From: Paulinella micropora
Lineage: Eukaryota > Cercozoa > Imbricatea > Euglyphida > Paulinellidae
Assembly (NCBI GenBank): GCA_019918135.1
Contig: WBZZ01004762.1
Span: 62,001-126,000, forward strand
Direction: 5' to 3'
Length of the DNA stretch: 64,000 nt
Part shown: positions 1 to 10,290 of the stretch, piece by piece
How positions within the stretch are numbered: the first letter of the stretch is position 1
How the letters are laid out: each line of letters starts with the position of its first letter
Made by a program: the position numbers and the translations under genes
The notes under the pieces: generated by a model
Seen by the model: the letters and a program-made list of their open reading frames with translations, nothing else
Told to the model about the DNA's origin: nothing
Databases searched by the model: none

Positions 1-62
1 AGTTGGCGTCACAGTTTAAATCCTTGATGCAATTGGGCTGAATAATAATAATAATAATAATA
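1..62. repeat. Retroelement fragment joined to (TAA)n
   Basis: The first 42 bases match, with a few changes, a segment at about 28068-28112 (shared core GTTGGCGTCACAGTTTAA) and are followed directly by a (TAA)n run. This is a truncated piece of the repeat family found at 27694-28130. Confidence 0.6.
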
Positions 63-896
63 ATGATGATAATGATAAGAAGAAGAAGGAGATCAAAGGG
101 GGAATCGTATTACAGCACCACGTTGCTTGTATTTTTTATTAATAGTACGTTTGTTCTTGACATACTGCCGGAAAAAAAAAGAGAGAGATTGAGGGGAAGG
201 AGTTCAAAATTTATAAGAACGGCTAGAGAATCCGCTTTGACATGCAGTATGAGGACATATTTATCGTCTTTTAGCGTCTATCAGTGGGTCGATGCGCTGT
301 GTGGCATGATTCCATAGCGCATACTATTTGCAGAAAGAAATCAAAAGGTGTATGACGAAAATGCTATTTCCGTCATAAAATCGGGAGGGGTACTGTAGGC
401 ATCACCCCCCGGATAGCAGGTAAAAAGTACCTTTTCCTGGACCTGATGCCATTTTATTCCTGGTCTGTTGCCGTTTTCCTTTTTTGGCTTCACTAAGCTA
501 ATACAACGAGACATCATTATCATTCTTGAGGACTGTGTTTGGTTGTATTACCGACTTTTTACGAGCTATCGTTGGGGGCATTACAATATGAATATATACA
601 ATCACATCTCCCTCTCTCTCTCTCTCTTTCTTTCTCTCTCTTATATCCCTTGCATTCCATTATTTTTCTTGATTATTGTTGCTATAGAAGAAACTAAAGG
701 GAAAGAAGAAGAAATTTACTAGCTGTTCTAGGTACTACAGCACTGAACATAATGCAAGAATGTGCAGGGAAGCAGTAATAGTCGCCAGCACCCAAGATGC
801 TTAAGATTGCAATGCGAAATTTGTAACTAAAGTGTGTGTATGTGTGTGTGTGTGCACGTGTGTGTACATGTGTGTGTGAGCGATGGAGAGAAAGAT

Positions 897-929
<33 letters not shown>

Positions 930-1372
930 GAGATAGTATGTGTGTGTATGTGTACGTTATTACAAGGAATTATCATAAAAACACTTACAACCGCTGTTTA
1001 GGTATTACTAGTAATTAACATTAGTACTAGGTAACTTAGGTAATTATAATTATATATATATGTTTGTATATATCGATCCACGGTATCTATGTTGTATATA
1101 TTCTAGATATTTAATAAAATTATAAAATAATAGTAAAATAAAAAATTTTAACTTAAATAATACTGCTTCAGTGACCCTTAAGTATAATTATAATATAAAT
1201 CAAATTGGGGCAACGAAACCATAAGTCACTGAGACAGAACTAGTTAGGATGAAGTTAAGTATATAAGAATGATCGAACGTCTTCCCACATAATTTATAAG
1301 CTCAACAAATCACATCTTAAGATTCATGATAACATGAAAGACTCAAACGTTAACTCGCACCATTTGAAGGTA
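63..1372. other. Host flank left of element A, no supported gene
   Basis: This is AT-rich sequence with low-complexity tracts: a CT run near 608-640, (GT)n at about 833-878 and (GAGA/GATA)n at about 885-935. Short reading frames here have no recognisable domain or coding character. No target-site duplication matching the right side of element A is visible next to 1373. Confidence 0.5.
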
Positions 1373-2096
1373 GTATAATATCGTTTTTTTAATACCATTT
1401 TTTCGCACCCTCAAAATGGCTATTATAAAAACGATTCGCTCTCCTATTGCTAGTTTGAACTTTCAATACGAAGCGTCAAAACAGCAAAATAAAAAAACGA
1501 AAATTTTGATGAATACGAAAAAGAAAAATAAAGAAATCCCTCTTGCTCTTAATCTCGCTTTTAAATAAAATAAAAATCAAGCAAAAAAATTTTCCGCTTT
1601 ACTTTTACTTTTAAATAAAAACATACATAATACAGACACCTAAAGAAAACACCCCAAAGAGCCCCCAATCTATAATCTAGATTATAGATTTAGCACGCAA
1701 GAAAAACATATATAAATAAAGAAAAAAACGAATTTGCAACACTGCGACAAAAAAGCGAAATTCTGTCGCAGAGGTTGCAACACTGCAACAGCGCCGTGTT
1801 GCCGTGTCGCAAAGACATATTCACGGAAATAGAATTTTCTAGAATTTGATGGGTAAGTATAGACTTATGATAATACTTCAAATACCTTTTTCCCTGTATC
1901 ACTGGTAGGTTTACGAGATAGATCGACTAATGGGGTTCGGCGTATTCATTGAAATTTTATGTTTCGGGTTCAATTCCGATGGAAGTCGCCTCTATTCTCT
2001 GTTCACCTTTTTTGCTTATAAATCTAATATTACTTTTGCCTTTTTTTTCTCGGTTTGAAGTCCTGATATTCTCTTGTTGAATGTCTTCCCTCTTTA
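1373..2096 (+). repeat. Left terminal inverted repeat of element A
   Basis: It matches the reverse complement of 22125-22646, interrupted by two extra stretches on this side (about 40 bp near 1412 and about 190 bp near 1835-2025). It contains the palindrome ATCTATAATCTAGATTATAG at 1669-1691 and a hairpin with arms CTGCGACA/TGTCGCAG. Its inner end abuts the integrase stop codon. Confidence 0.85.
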
Positions 2097-3029
2097 GCAG
2101 TTCTTTGTCTTTTTTTCTTTAATAACTTCTTTAGTTTGCTCCTTCATATCTTTTTCTTCGTCAATTGGTTTAATAAAGTCAGTTTTCAATAAATCACGCG
2201 GACTTACTAACTCATCGTTATTTAATATGATTTTAAAACCCTTTCGCCCCTTGACTTTATAAATAATCTTGCTGAAAGTCTTACCGCCTTTGGAAAAAAC
2301 ATTTCTTTTGTTTTCCTTTCTTACGCTATCGCCAACATTAAATTCATCAATTAAATTATCACGTGTGATTTTCTGTTTATTTTTGTCTCTTCTAGCAAAG
2401 ACATCCACAGGTTTGGCTTGAATTCCTCTATGAACTTTATGATTATAAGCATTAACCAAGTCTTGAATATAACTTACCCAGTCAAAATTTCTATTAGTTT
2501 CAAATAAAAGGTCAAGCCATCTCCTAATACTTCTTATAATTCTATCTACAACCGCAAGCGCTCTATGGTCGCCAACTTCAACAACATCGTGTTTAATTCC
2601 ATTTTCAATAAAATAATCACGAGTAGCGCCTTTAAATTCTCCTCCGCTGTCAGTTGTAATTGACTTTGGTTTATAAGGTATAGATTTCAAAGCATAATAT
2701 ACTTCTTTTGCTGTTTTATTTTTTAATGGAATGATTATTAAATATCTTGAATGACAATCAATCCAAACGAGCATCCAAGCATACCCCTTATTTCCTTTCT
2801 TATCTTTTATCTTACTCATATCTGCTAAGTCAAGAAAGACTTGGTCTAATGGTTTATCAACCCATATCGTGTTCCATATTTTTGGATTCTTTTTCTGGTG
2901 GTGAATTTCAAGGGCTTCTTCTTCTTTTGTTTTAACTACTTCTCCCGTAGGTGTGTCCTCAAGTTGGCTATTACGATTTTGATTATTAATAATTGTATGT
3001 TTATGGTCAAGATTTTTCTCCTCACTCAT
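2094..3029 (-). CDS. Retroviral-type (rve) integrase, element A
   Basis: This 311-aa intact reading frame is the DDE-type integrase that would insert the linear element into host DNA. The RNase H-fold core spans roughly residues 50-200. The first acidic residue is in FLDLADM, the second in TTDSGGEF, and the third catalytic position reads VVDRIIRSIRR, so it is Asp rather than the usual Glu; the element B copy has the same change. A C-terminal SH3-like DNA-binding segment follows (GDSVRKENKR to SPRDLLKTDF), then a Lys/Glu-rich tail. It is the outermost left gene, ending at the TIR. Polinton integrases often carry a chromodomain; none is recognisable here. Confidence 0.93.
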   Translation of the reverse strand: MSEEKNLDHKHTIINNQNRNSQLEDTPTGEVVKTKEEEALEIHHQKKNPKIWNTIWVDKPLDQVFLDLADMSKIKDKKGNKGYAWMLVWIDCHSRYLIIIPLKNKTAKEVYYALKSIPYKPKSITTDSGGEFKGATRDYFIENGIKHDVVEVGDHRALAVVDRIIRSIRRWLDLLFETNRNFDWVSYIQDLVNAYNHKVHRGIQAKPVDVFARRDKNKQKITRDNLIDEFNVGDSVRKENKRNVFSKGGKTFSKIIYKVKGRKGFKIILNNDELVSPRDLLKTDFIKPIDEEKDMKEQTKEVIKEKKTKNC

Positions 3030-3037
3030 TTATATAT

Positions 3038-3555
3038 CTAAAATTTTAAAAAGCATTTTTCAACATCATTATTTTTTTCCTTTTTAGCACCTGAAGACTG
3101 ATTATATACTTTCACGCTCACACTGCTTGATTTTTTTCCTTTCCCCTTCTTCGGTTTTGGTGTTTCTTCTTCACTACTCTCGCTTTCACTTTCTTCACTT
3201 TCGTCAGGCTGGGGCTCTGGCTTCTTTTTCTTCGCTCTCTTAGTTTCTGCCTTCGCTCTTTTGATTTTCATCTTAGCCATCTTTTCGGCGATGATATCAG
3301 TGAAATCAACCTCATCCTCGCTCTCACTCTTCTCCTCTGGTCTATCATTATCATGTTCAGCAATAATATCCTTAGCCAAGTTCTTTTCTTCAATTTGCTT
3401 TATTCTTTCCTCCATATCCTCATCTTCTTGCTTTACAGCATTTCGGTATTGTGCCAAAACATTTTTAGCATGCTCCATCTTTCGTTGTTTTGCTTTCGCT
3501 TTTATTCCTTCCACAGCATTACCCCAATTCTTACGACTTGCTTCGGGGACGGCAT
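3038..3555 (-). pseudogene. Charged coiled-coil protein, element A (frameshift near start)
   Basis: The protein is highly charged, with a Lys/Glu-rich helical N-terminal half and an acidic Ser/Glu plus Lys-rich middle, ending in a conserved CFLKF. The element B homologue (55294-55812) begins MPSKEAS and ends IFLKF. Comparison places the true start at 3555: one extra G/C in a four-base run near 3546 shifts the frame, leaving an apparent start at 3514 (158 aa). Function is unknown. Its position between integrase and fibre is conserved in both elements. Confidence 0.65.
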
Positions 3556-3619
3556 TTTTTAGAATACTAAAATATATTAATCTTAGTATTTTTTTAAAAT
3601 AAATAATAAATATTTAATT

Positions 3620-3790
3620 GATATTTGACAATCTCACTTCTATCTTGCTAATCGCAAGATTTCTCGTAATCTCAAACTTGTTTGAGATAGTGTCAAACAT
3701 CGTTTTAAAATAAAATTTTATTCTAATGATATAGGAAACGATTTTCTAAAACACGCGAAAGCGAAGCGAAAGTGTGAATTTAGAAAATCA
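3620..3790. repeat. Paired intergenic hairpin cassette, element A copy 1
   Basis: The left hairpin (3620-3702) has arms GATATTTGACA / TGTCAAACATC and encloses two smaller hairpins (ATCTTG...CAAGAT and ATCTCAAAC...GTTTGAGAT). The right hairpin (3739-3790) has arms CGATTTTCTAAA / TTTAGAAAATC and ends at the fibre start codon. The cassette lies between divergent genes. Confidence 0.75.
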
Positions 3791-6700
3791 ATGAGTCAAT
3801 ATAAATCACTCTTAGGCCTTAATGAGTTGGCTGTTGATAGTCTAAACATACTTAACTTAGACCTTACCAATACCAACATAGTAGGCTTAAACACAGACAG
3901 AGTGCCAGAAGACGCCGACCCCGTAAATCTTTATTACACTGACGGCCGATTTGACACAAGATTATCAACCAAATCAACAACAGACATAAAAGAAGGAAAA
4001 AATTTATACTACACAGAGCAACGAGTAAGGGACAACGACGAAGTCAAAGCCTCAACTCAACACCGCTCCAATACAAGTAATCCGCACCAAACCAGTCTAT
4101 ACAATTTGATAGACACTAACATATCCGCACCAGTGGTCGGGCAATACTTAACATATAATGATGTGGATGGTAAATGGAGAAATACAACAATCGGCTCAAT
4201 TGATACACTCACAGATGTGGTCATAACCGCACCGACAGCGATGAATAGTTATCTAACATATAACTCAATCAACTCGGTAAATAAAACTTTTCCGATAAAT
4301 GTTGATGAATTCGGCAACATTAGTATGGGCGGTAATTTGAATATAACAGGTGTAAATTTACTAAATACGAAAGATGTTGATACTTGGATATCTGAGCACG
4401 AAGACAATAATGATAAAGTGTCCGCGGATGGTTCAATTAACACACACAGCGATGTGTTAATTACAGGCACACCAGCAGATAACCAACTGCTCATTTATAG
4501 CACAGGGCAATGGAGAAATGTTCTTCACCTTTTCTTAGATTGGACGGCACCGCGAATATGACGGGGGCGCTAAATATGGGAGGATTTAACATAACAAATA
4601 TAGGTAATGTCGATGGTATTGATGTTTCGGCTCTTGACACCGCAGTCGTTAAACTAACGGGAGACCAAACCATAACAGGGAATAAAATATTTACTACTTA
4701 TTTGGGTGTAAAAGATTCAAATCCATTAAACACGGGTAAGTCATTCTTCAGTTACAACAATAATATGGGTTCTATTTATTCGTCGGAGGCAGGTGGAGCA
4801 ACGGGCTATCCATTATCTATTGTCGGTTCTTCCATAGTCTTCGCCCCAACAACAGGCGGTGGAATAACATTGACTGGCAATGTTTTTAATTTTAACAGCA
4901 CAACAGCGATCAGCGGACTTCCAGCACCATTCTATGATGGCGACGCTTCAACGAAAGCATATACCGATACAAAATTAGCAAAGGACGGCACAACGGCTAT
5001 GACGGGTAGTTTAAATATGGGTGGTTTTGCTATTACAAATGTTGGTAATGTTGATGGTATTGATGTTTCTGCCCTTGATACTTCTGTGGTTAAACTAACA
5101 GGAGATCAAACCATAGCAGGAACCAAAACATTCAGCAACATAATAAATGCTAGTGCGGGGATTGATATGAAAAGTCAAAGCATAACAAATGTTAATCTTG
5201 TTGATGGTGTTGATGTTTCTACTCTTGACACTTCTGTCGTTAAACTAACAGGAGACCAAACCATAGCAGGAAACAAAAAATTTACATCAGTTTTAGAAGT
5301 AAGTGGTTCGTCCAATCCTACTACTTTTGACGGCATCGGCATTGCCTTTGATACAAAAATAGGAATGATTGCAGCACAAAAGACAGCAACAGCGACTTGG
5401 TATCCGATACAAATAACGGGTTCGTATGTAGAGTTATATTCGGGGAATACTTTAATTATATCCGCAACTGGCACTACACTATCTTTGAATAACAACAAAA
5501 TAACAAACTTAGCCACACCATCAGCAACAACGGACGGAGCAAACAAAAGTTATGTAGATACAAAAGACGGACAAAATGTGAAATTAACAGGAAACCAAAC
5601 AATAGCAAGAATCAAGACATTTAGCAGTGCCCTTGAAATAACTGGAAATTCAACGAATGCGACAACAAAGGGAACATTCGTGGTTTTTAACTCCACAGCC
5701 AATATAGGAACTATCGGTTGCCTTGATATGGGCACTGGTGTAAATTATAACTTTGAAATAAATGCCAAAAAAATAAGTTTTATTATTGATGGAGCAATCG
5801 TCGGTTGGGTAAATGCTTCGGGGCTAGATTGTAATAGTAGCAAAATAGCCAACTTTGGAACTCCGACATTAGCGACGGACGGAGCGACAAAAGGGTATGC
5901 GGACACATTGGACGGGCAAAATGTAAAACTATCAACAGACCAAACCATAACAGGAAGTAAAACATTTAATGGGGCGAGCACTACGATAAAATATCTAACT
6001 TTAACGAACAATGCTGATTTTAATAATCAAACTATCACTAATGGAGGAAATATAACATATAATGGGGCGAGGATATTAAACCAAAATGGAGGAGATATAT
6101 TCTTTTCACAGACATCGGGAGATTACCAGTATTTCTTATTTACTCTAAATACTGCTACAAGCGGAACCGCAAACCAAAGAGGTTATGTATTTACGAATGT
6201 AGCATCTGATGTAAAAGGGGCGGGACTTTATATTTCAAAACTTTTGGATAATAAAAGTGCTTCGTCTGACATTGTCCGTTTTAACAATGCTGGCGGTATG
6301 CGGTTTTATGGGGCTTTGGATATGAACTCAAACAATATAACGAGTGGTGGAACCATAACGGGAACTACATTAACGGCAACTGCTGGTATGACTACAACAA
6401 CATTAACAGCGAGTGATAAAATAACAACAGCATCAGGCAAACCAATTATCATAGGCAATACAACAAAAGGAGTAGGAGCAACTGGTGGCTTAGAGTTATA
6501 TGGAACGGCGAGCGACCCCGCGGGGCCACATATACAGCCAATAACAACAGCAGACATCCATCCAGTTTTTCAAATGTGGAATTATGCTCATAATGACATT
6601 AATTTAGGTTTTGATGCTTATGTGTCGGGAGGGGTATGGGAATCATCTTCTGCGACATCTAACTTTGTAATACAAAAAGGTACTAATCTTATTTTCTATT

Positions 6701-7782
6701 ATAAATCAGGAGTGACTGTGGGGAATACTGTATCGTTTAATGTCGCAATGGACATCAGTAGCACAACGGGTTTACTAACGGCTAGTGCTGGTATATCAAC
6801 AACCACATTAACGACGAGTGATAAAATAACAACAGCATCAGGCAAACCGATAATCATAGGCAACTCAACGAAAGGAGTAGGAGCGACAGGTGGTTTAGAA
6901 ATATACGGAACGGCGAGTAATGTCGCAGGAGCACACTTACAAGCAATAACAACGGCGGATGCTTATCCAACATTTCAATTATTGAACTGGGCACACGACA
7001 ATGTCAATTTAAGTTTTGATGCTTATTTTGACGGCACGAACTGGAAATCATCTTCTGCGACATCTAACTTTCTAATTCAAAAAGGTGTAAAACTCGCTTT
7101 TTATTATAATTCAGGAACAGCGGTTGGAAACAATATATCTTACACTGAGGCGATGAACATTAATACGTCGGGAGAGGTAGTCATCCCAACAGCATCCAGC
7201 GGTTTTTTAACCATACGAAAAAGACCCGCTTCTACCGTTGACGCACAACTATATTTTAAATCGGGAAGATATACGAATTATGGAGTAATTGTTTCTTCTA
7301 CTGGTTTGCTTCACGCTTGGACTACTTCAAACTCTACTACTGGCGAGCCGTCTGGTAGTTATAATTATATTCCGCTTAATGGTGCTTGGACAAACTCATC
7401 GGACAGGCGATTAAAATCAGATATTAAAACATTAGACTGCGGGGATTGTTGCGAGAAACTAATGAAAATAAATTGTTGCTCATATTATTTGAAATCAGAC
7501 GAAAAGAAAGAAAAAAAGAACCACGGATTTATTGCGGACGAAGTAAAAAAGATTTTTCCAGAATTTGTATCAGAAATTTGGATAAAAGCAGAGGATGGAG
7601 AAGGCTACCTTGAAGGCATAACATATACAGATTTTATACCGATATTGGTCAGCGGATTTCAACACATGGCGGAAAAGGTAGTTAATTTAGAAAAAGAAAA
7701 TAAAAATCTTATGAATATACTACAAGACCAAGCAAATCAACTAGCAGAAATAAGAGCAGTGGTGTTTCCTCCCAATGCCTAG
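3791..7782 (+). pseudogene. Tail-fibre-like protein with C-terminal S74 chaperone, element A (one frameshift)
   Basis: A reading frame from 3791 stops at 4561, and a 1090-residue frame overlapping it from 4501 continues the same protein. Comparison with element B places a one-base loss near 4516. The middle repeats a phage-fibre motif at least five times (VKLTGDQTIxGxKxF preceded by DGxDVSxLDT). This pattern is typical of trimeric beta-structured fibres. At about residues 960-1085 of the second part lies an intramolecular chaperone of the peptidase S74 type. It carries SDRRLKSDI with the Ser/Lys pair used for self-cleavage, then a coiled coil (HMAEKVVNLEKENKNL). Expected role: receptor-binding fibre on the virion. 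The repeat number and Thr/Ser/Asn-rich composition also resemble bacteriophage fibres. Confidence 0.85.
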
Positions 7783-8113
7783 ATTACACCCACCACCGCC
7801 AGTCATTGAAATAGATGGCGAACTAACTCCAGAAATAAAAAATCGTGTTTTAGACATTTCACTGAAGAATGAAGAAAAAAAAGTAGAGCACGAATTGGAA
7901 GATAACTGGAATTGTTGTTGTATAACAAACAGACCAACTGACAGCCGACTTATTAAATACTTATTTCAAATGGGTGTCATTATCTCCATTATAACCCTTT
8001 GTATTGTAAGGCTATCTGAAAAGAACTTACCTTGTGAGGTAGCCAACACTTATGTCGGAATTTTGACATTGCTTATCGGTATTTGCCTTCCATCACCTTC
8101 TTCAAAGAAATGA
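7775..8113 (+). CDS. Two-TM protein following the fibre, element A
   Basis: This 112-aa protein overlaps the fibre stop by 8 bases (ATGCCTAG). It has a soluble N-terminus starting with a Pro-rich stretch, a WNCCC motif, and two hydrophobic segments (LFQMGVIISIITLCIV and YVGILTLLIGICL). In element B the same sequence is fused in frame to the end of the fibre. Inference: a membrane anchor or membrane-interacting accessory of the fibre. The TGA stop is the first base triplet of a hairpin cassette. Confidence 0.7.
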   Translation: MPRLHPPPPVIEIDGELTPEIKNRVLDISLKNEEKKVEHELEDNWNCCCITNRPTDSRLIKYLFQMGVIISIITLCIVRLSEKNLPCEVANTYVGILTLLIGICLPSPSSKK

Positions 8114-8254
8114 TATTTATCAACTACACTTTCATTCGCTTCGCTCATTCTCGTTTGTTGATAAACATCGAAAACCGACAAAAAATTAAAATGGGAGACG
8201 ATGTTTGAGAATAAGCGAGAGTGCGACAGCACGAAGTGAAATTCTCAAATATCA
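8111..8254. repeat. Paired intergenic hairpin cassette, element A copy 2
   Basis: It starts TGATATTTATCAAC and folds with GTTGATAAACATCG (8111-8170). After a 28-base spacer, CGATGTTTGAGAAT folds with ATTCTCAAATATCA (8199-8254). It lies between convergent genes and overlaps the stop codons of both. Confidence 0.8.
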
Positions 8255-8493
8255 AAGCATTCATATATATGTGTCATATACCATCTATTATCACCATCAC
8301 AGATTAAAGGAATGGCTTCATCAAAACTAATACACCAATCTGACATTGGCTTATACACACATTTAAATTTAGTATCTATACCTTTTTGAATACAATAAAC
8401 ACAACTTATATTCTTTTTTTCACTTATCCGTGAGTAAAAGTCGCAGGCAGTCCGAGCAATAGTTGAGCACATAAACAAGAATATTAAAATCAT
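8245..8493 (-). CDS. Small Cys-rich secreted protein, element A
   Basis: This 82-aa protein has an N-terminal hydrophobic signal-like segment (MILIFLFMCSTIA). The mature part has seven cysteines in a spacing conserved with the element B homologue (TACDFYSR, SCxYC, FKC, C, C, final YECFDI). The family is unknown. The first four cysteines resemble a PSI-type disulfide knot, but that is only a visual impression. It is encoded opposite to its neighbours in both elements. Likely exported or membrane-associated. Confidence 0.7.
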   Translation of the reverse strand: MILIFLFMCSTIARTACDFYSRISEKKNISCVYCIQKGIDTKFKCVYKPMSDWCISFDEAIPLICDGDNRWYMTHIYECFDI

Positions 8494-8539
8494 TTTTTAT
8501 ATATCAAAGATTTTTTAAAATCTATGTATATTATATAGT

Positions 8540-8902
8540 ATGAGTGAGTTCAAATACCAAAAGATTATTTTTCTGAGCAATGATTTTGCTGGAGGAAGCA
8601 AAACATTTAATAAAAGTATTCAAATGTCATTCACACCCACCAAAATGAATGTAAAATTTATCCACTATATGAACGACCAGACAGAGACAAAAACCAGAAT
8701 TCTTTATATGGACAGAATTGGATATATCGGAACATTTGCGGACAGCGCCACAGCAAACATTTCAAACCTCAGTTATAATTTGGGTGTAGTGGGTTGGATG
8801 GACGGCCAATATACATTTAAAATCCTTGAAACTGACAGCGGAAATATTGACACAGGAAATTTAGCGGGAAGAATTGTTGTGTGCCTAGAGTTCTTGGGAT
8901 AA
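8540..8902 (+). CDS. Conserved 120-aa protein upstream of the packaging ATPase, element A
   Basis: The protein starts MSEFKYQKIIFLSNDFAGGSK and is predicted to be mostly beta structure, without signal peptide or membrane segment. The element B homologue (50574-50939) is about 85% identical and has the same neighbours. I do not recognise a domain. A virion or assembly role is inferred only from its position between fibre module and ATPase. An AT-rich TATATTATATAGT precedes the start. Confidence 0.7.
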   Translation: MSEFKYQKIIFLSNDFAGGSKTFNKSIQMSFTPTKMNVKFIHYMNDQTETKTRILYMDRIGYIGTFADSATANISNLSYNLGVVGWMDGQYTFKILETDSGNIDTGNLAGRIVVCLEFLG

Positions 8903-8905
8903 TAA

Positions 8906-9059
8906 TGATATTTATCAACTACACTCCTATCTGGCTAATCGCCAGATTTCCCGTTTGTTGATAAACATCGAACACCGATTTATTTTAAACCATAAAGAAA
9001 AAACGATGTTTTAGAATAAGAGAGAGTGCGACAGCACGAAGCGCAATTCTAAAATATCA
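8906..9059. repeat. Paired intergenic hairpin cassette, element A copy 3
   Basis: The left hairpin (8906-8970) has TGATATTTATCAAC / GTTGATAAACATCG and a nested ATCTGG...CCAGAT. The right hairpin (9004-9059) has CGATGTTTTAGAAT / ATTCTAAAATATCA. It lies between two tandem genes; the last base is the first base of the ATPase start codon. Confidence 0.8.
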
Positions 9060-9901
9060 CGGAGAAAATCAATAGCATTAAGGTGAAGCCAGTAAAACAA
9101 GAGGGTGATGGAAACAAAAAAGCAAAAGGTTATAAATTATTCAATGAGCCTTATGCCAACATATTTCTACTCGCCCGTAAGAAGAGCGGGAAGACGACAG
9201 CACTCTTTGAAATACTGAAAAGGACGACGGACAGAAAAACACGTATTGTTATTATTGCTTCAACGATACACAAGGACTACATTTATAAAGCAATGGCAAA
9301 ACACTTTAAGAACAGAGGCAACCCGATGGCAATATATACCTTTCTTAAATCGGATGGTGTAAATGTCATTGATTACGAATTAGACAAATTGAACAAACCA
9401 GACGAAGAGCAAGAAGGAGAAGTAAAACAAGACAAAGAGGAAATAGAGAAACCACAATTTTTATACTTTGGAAAGGAAGAAAAACAGATAAAGGAGGCGA
9501 AAGAGAGACCAAGTAAGTACATTTCTCCAGAGGTTGTTTTTGTTTTGGATGATTTAGGGAGCGGATTAAGAGACAAGTCCGTAAGCGATTTGTTAAAAAA
9601 GAACAGACACTATAAATCAAAGGTGATTATGTCAAGCCAGTATTTGAACGACCTACGGCCAGAAGCAATTAAGCAGTTAGATTATTTATTAATCTTTCCA
9701 AGCCAGTCTCAGGACAAAATGGAACTCGTGTATAAACACTTAGACTTATCTTTTGACTTTGATTATTTTCTTCAAAAGTATCATGAGGCTACAAAGGAGA
9801 GATTTAATTTTCTTTATGTTTCAAGTGTTGATGATGAGTTAAGAAAAAATTTTGCTTACAGATTAAAAAAAAAAATTGTAAATAATTATTTTTCTGTATA
9901 A
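9059..9901 (+). pseudogene. FtsK/HerA-like genome-packaging ATPase, element A (start codon lost)
   Basis: The P-loop ATPase shows Walker A in LLARKKSGKTTALF, Walker B in VVFVLDDLG and a downstream polar sensor region (MSSQYLNDLRPEA), as in A32-like ATPases of Polintons and virophages. It pumps the genome into the capsid. Comparison with element B (50423-49605, starting MEKINS) shows that the start triplet here is ACG at 9059-9061, one base away from ATG. The frame is otherwise open; the next possible non-ATG start is GTG at 9083. The C-terminus also diverges, ending in KKKIVNNYF. Confidence 0.9.
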
Positions 9902-9904
9902 TAT

Positions 9905-10213
9905 ATGCCAGTATCACCAGTGATAATTTCACAACCATCAGGATATAACATCGGATACAATCAATCAATGCCACAGAAGGGAGGAAAAAAGAAAACCAAG
10001 AAGAAGAGTGGGCAAAAGGGAGGAAATATTAACTGGGCTAAGGTCGGAAAAACCGCAATGGCTGTTAATAAATTTCTTCGCGATAACAAGATTATTTCAA
10101 AGACCGCTAATGCCCTTGGCGATGTCGGGGTTCCATATGCGTCTCGTATCGGGTCTACCGCTGCAAAACTTGGATATGGTAAGCAACGAGGAGGTGCTGT
10201 AAAGTTCAGATAA
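9905..10213 (+). CDS. Small basic virion-core-like protein, element A
   Basis: This 102-aa protein has a Lys/Gly-rich basic stretch (GGKKKTKKKSGQKGG) followed by a well conserved block, VGKTAMAVNKFLRDNKIISK to ASRIGSTAAKLGYG, nearly identical in element B. Size, basic charge and position beside the ATPase recall the small DNA-condensing or membrane-active core proteins (adenovirus pX/pVI-like) reported in related elements. That link is inference, not shown by a motif. Confidence 0.7.
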   Translation: MPVSPVIISQPSGYNIGYNQSMPQKGGKKKTKKKSGQKGGNINWAKVGKTAMAVNKFLRDNKIISKTANALGDVGVPYASRIGSTAAKLGYGKQRGGAVKFR

Positions 10214-10225
10214 AACGTGTTTCAT

Positions 10226-10239
10226 CCCCGCATGCGGGG
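10226..10239. terminator. Perfect palindrome CCCCGCATGCGGGG after the core-protein gene
   Basis: It lies 12 bases after the stop of the 102-aa gene. Element B has different but equally perfect palindromes at the equivalent place (49179-49218), so structure rather than sequence is kept. This would fit a hairpin marking transcript ends, as proposed for giant viruses and virophages. Confidence 0.5.
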
Positions 10240-10290
10240 CTAAGTTTCATTAAAATATTTTGTTTCTAGACACATTTTTTTGATAATATA

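Noticed and set aside
1900-2000. tRNA-like sequence (GGGTTCAATTCC B box) in the left TIR of A
   Set aside because: No acceptor stem, and T-arm pairing is poor; at most a tRNA-derived relic.
4500-4561. Programmed -1 frameshift in the fibre, because both copies break in the same direction within about 40 bases of equivalent positions
   Set aside because: The exact break sites differ, no slippery heptamer or downstream pseudoknot is evident, and B has a further break upstream; independent indels fit better.
5175-5546. Antisense open frames within the fibre, MCP and LINE genes
   Set aside because: Shadows of the real sense frames; they lack homology between A and B beyond that imposed by the sense strand.
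8111-9059. CRISPR-like array from repeated hairpins
   Set aside because: Repeats are palindromic gene-boundary cassettes separated by whole genes, with no spacer array or cas genes.
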